Assembly: GCA_004144345.1 (NCBI GenBank)
Contig: SEEL01000023.1
Span: 1 to 51,242, forward strand
Reading direction: 5' to 3'
DNA length: 51,242 nucleotides
DNA from: Hyphomicrobiales bacterium
Lineage (GTDB): Bacteria > Pseudomonadota > Alphaproteobacteria > Rhizobiales > Devosiaceae
Below the pieces are notes generated by a model. The model did not search any database, was not told where the DNA came from, and saw nothing but the letters and a program-made list of their open reading frames with translations. Within the stretch, counting starts at the first letter, position 1; the number at the start of each line of letters is the position of its first letter. A program made the position numbers and the translations under genes. Shown here one piece after another: positions 50,806-51,242 of the stretch.

Positions 50806-51242
50806 ATGAATAAGCCGGCGACCAAAGAGCCGTCGATGGACGAGATTCTGTCGTCCATCCGGCAGATCATTGCCGATGACGATGCCTCCGTGGCGCCTCC
50901 GACCCCTGCACGTACGCCAGCGCCTGCCGCTGCTGCGCCGCGGCCGGTCCCGCCGGCTGCCGCCGCCAAACCTGCTCCCGAGCCGCTCGCCTTGTCCCAG
51001 GCCCAGATCGTGCCGTCCCGAGCCGCCGCGCCGGCCCCCGAGGCTGAGGCCGCGCCCGCCGTGGCGATGGATTTTGCCGCCATGCTCTCCGATCTCGATG
51101 AGCCGGAAGAGCCCGATCCGATGGCCGAAATGCTGGCGGCCGAGGCGGAACTGGTCGATCCCGAGGACGTCGCGTTCGAAATCGAGGCCGAGGCTGAGCC
51201 CGAACCCCAGCCGGCGCCGGTCGCTCCCGTGCCGCCCCCGGT
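50806..51242 (+). CDS. DUF2497 / PopZ-like polar organising protein (3' end outside window)
   Basis: 145 residues visible, open at the right edge. The N-terminus MNKPATKEPSMDEILSSIRQ and IIADDD is the DUF2497/PopZ signature (EPSMxEIL-SIR-II), followed by a Pro/Ala/Glu-rich acidic linker. PopZ anchors chromosome origins at the cell pole in alphaproteobacteria. ATG 50806 has GAGG upstream. In this order valS usually follows the PopZ-like gene, just beyond the window. Confidence 0.88.
   Translation, partial: MNKPATKEPSMDEILSSIRQIIADDDASVAPPTPARTPAPAAAAPRPVPPAAAAKPAPEPLALSQAQIVPSRAAAPAPEAEAAPAVAMDFAAMLSDLDEPEEPDPMAEMLAAEAELVDPEDVAFEIEAEAEPEPQPAPVAPVPPP

Noticed and set aside
50670-51083. 137-aa minus-strand frame antisense to the PopZ-like gene
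   Set aside because: Ala/Gly-rich shadow of the Pro/Ala-rich linker; the + strand has the DUF2497 signature and a ribosome-binding site.

Overview
This is a high-GC chromosomal segment from an alphaproteobacterium, most likely order Hyphomicrobiales (Rhizobiales) and possibly Devosia-like. The evidence is the FlbT/FlaF flagellin regulators, the metC-aapJQMP arrangement, a CysNC fusion, a siroheme/sulfite-reductase operon with DUF2849 and DUF934, an NDUFS4-type complex I subunit, and a right end of pcm - tolC - DUF2497 (PopZ-like). No transposase, integrase, phage gene or CRISPR array is seen. The genus is inference; the gene content reads as core chromosome.

Layout. 1-6333: flagellar cluster, with the end of a flagellin gene, flbT and flaF on +, then flgE-flgK-flgL on -. 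6564-8442: an unknown P-loop ATPase followed by metA. 8459-12001 (-): a GT2 glycosyltransferase with an N-terminal GspE/MshE-type domain, a polytopic membrane protein and an SRPBCC protein, tightly coupled. 12129-14590: ycjX and a ycjF-like gene. 14597-15947 (-): ferredoxin-NADP reductase and a 2Fe-2S ferredoxin. 16039-20608 (-): cysG - DUF2849 - sulfite reductase - APS reductase fused to DUF934, each overlapping the next. 20700-21600 has no credible gene but holds a large inverted repeat with arms of about 244 bp. 21629-24092: sugar isomerase-like protein, a small ORFan and a Gfo/Idh/MocA oxidoreductase. 24099-27634: a small coiled-coil protein, a TraB/GumN protein, an NDUFS4-like subunit, tRNA-Pro, a PAP2 phosphatase and metC. 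27850-33203: general amino-acid ABC transporter (aapJQMP) plus a second binding protein. 33207-40881: alaX, cls, cysK and phr on -, then cysD-cysNC on +. 40933-44137: a Cys-rich secreted protein and a cytochrome bd/CIO operon. 44262-46629: a YdeI-like protein, tRNA-Asn, mobA, benE and tRNA-Cys. 46711-51242: universal stress protein, a secreted HExxH protein, pcm, tolC and the start of a PopZ-like gene.

How the genes work together. Three separate loci cover assimilatory sulfur metabolism: activation (cysD-cysNC), reduction (cysG to the APS reductase) and incorporation (cysK, metA, metC). The reduction operon has a readable promoter with a perfect palindrome at its -35. Regulatory sites readable by eye include an FNR/FixK-type box ahead of the stress-protein gene, a CtrA-type TTAA-N7-TTAA box ahead of the Cys-rich secreted protein, and two hairpins that hide ribosome-binding sites.

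No single unmistakable new system is present. The best leads are the large inverted repeat, the Cys-rich secreted protein with its CtrA box, the GspE-domain glycosyltransferase operon, the secreted HExxH protein and the APS reductase-DUF934 fusion.
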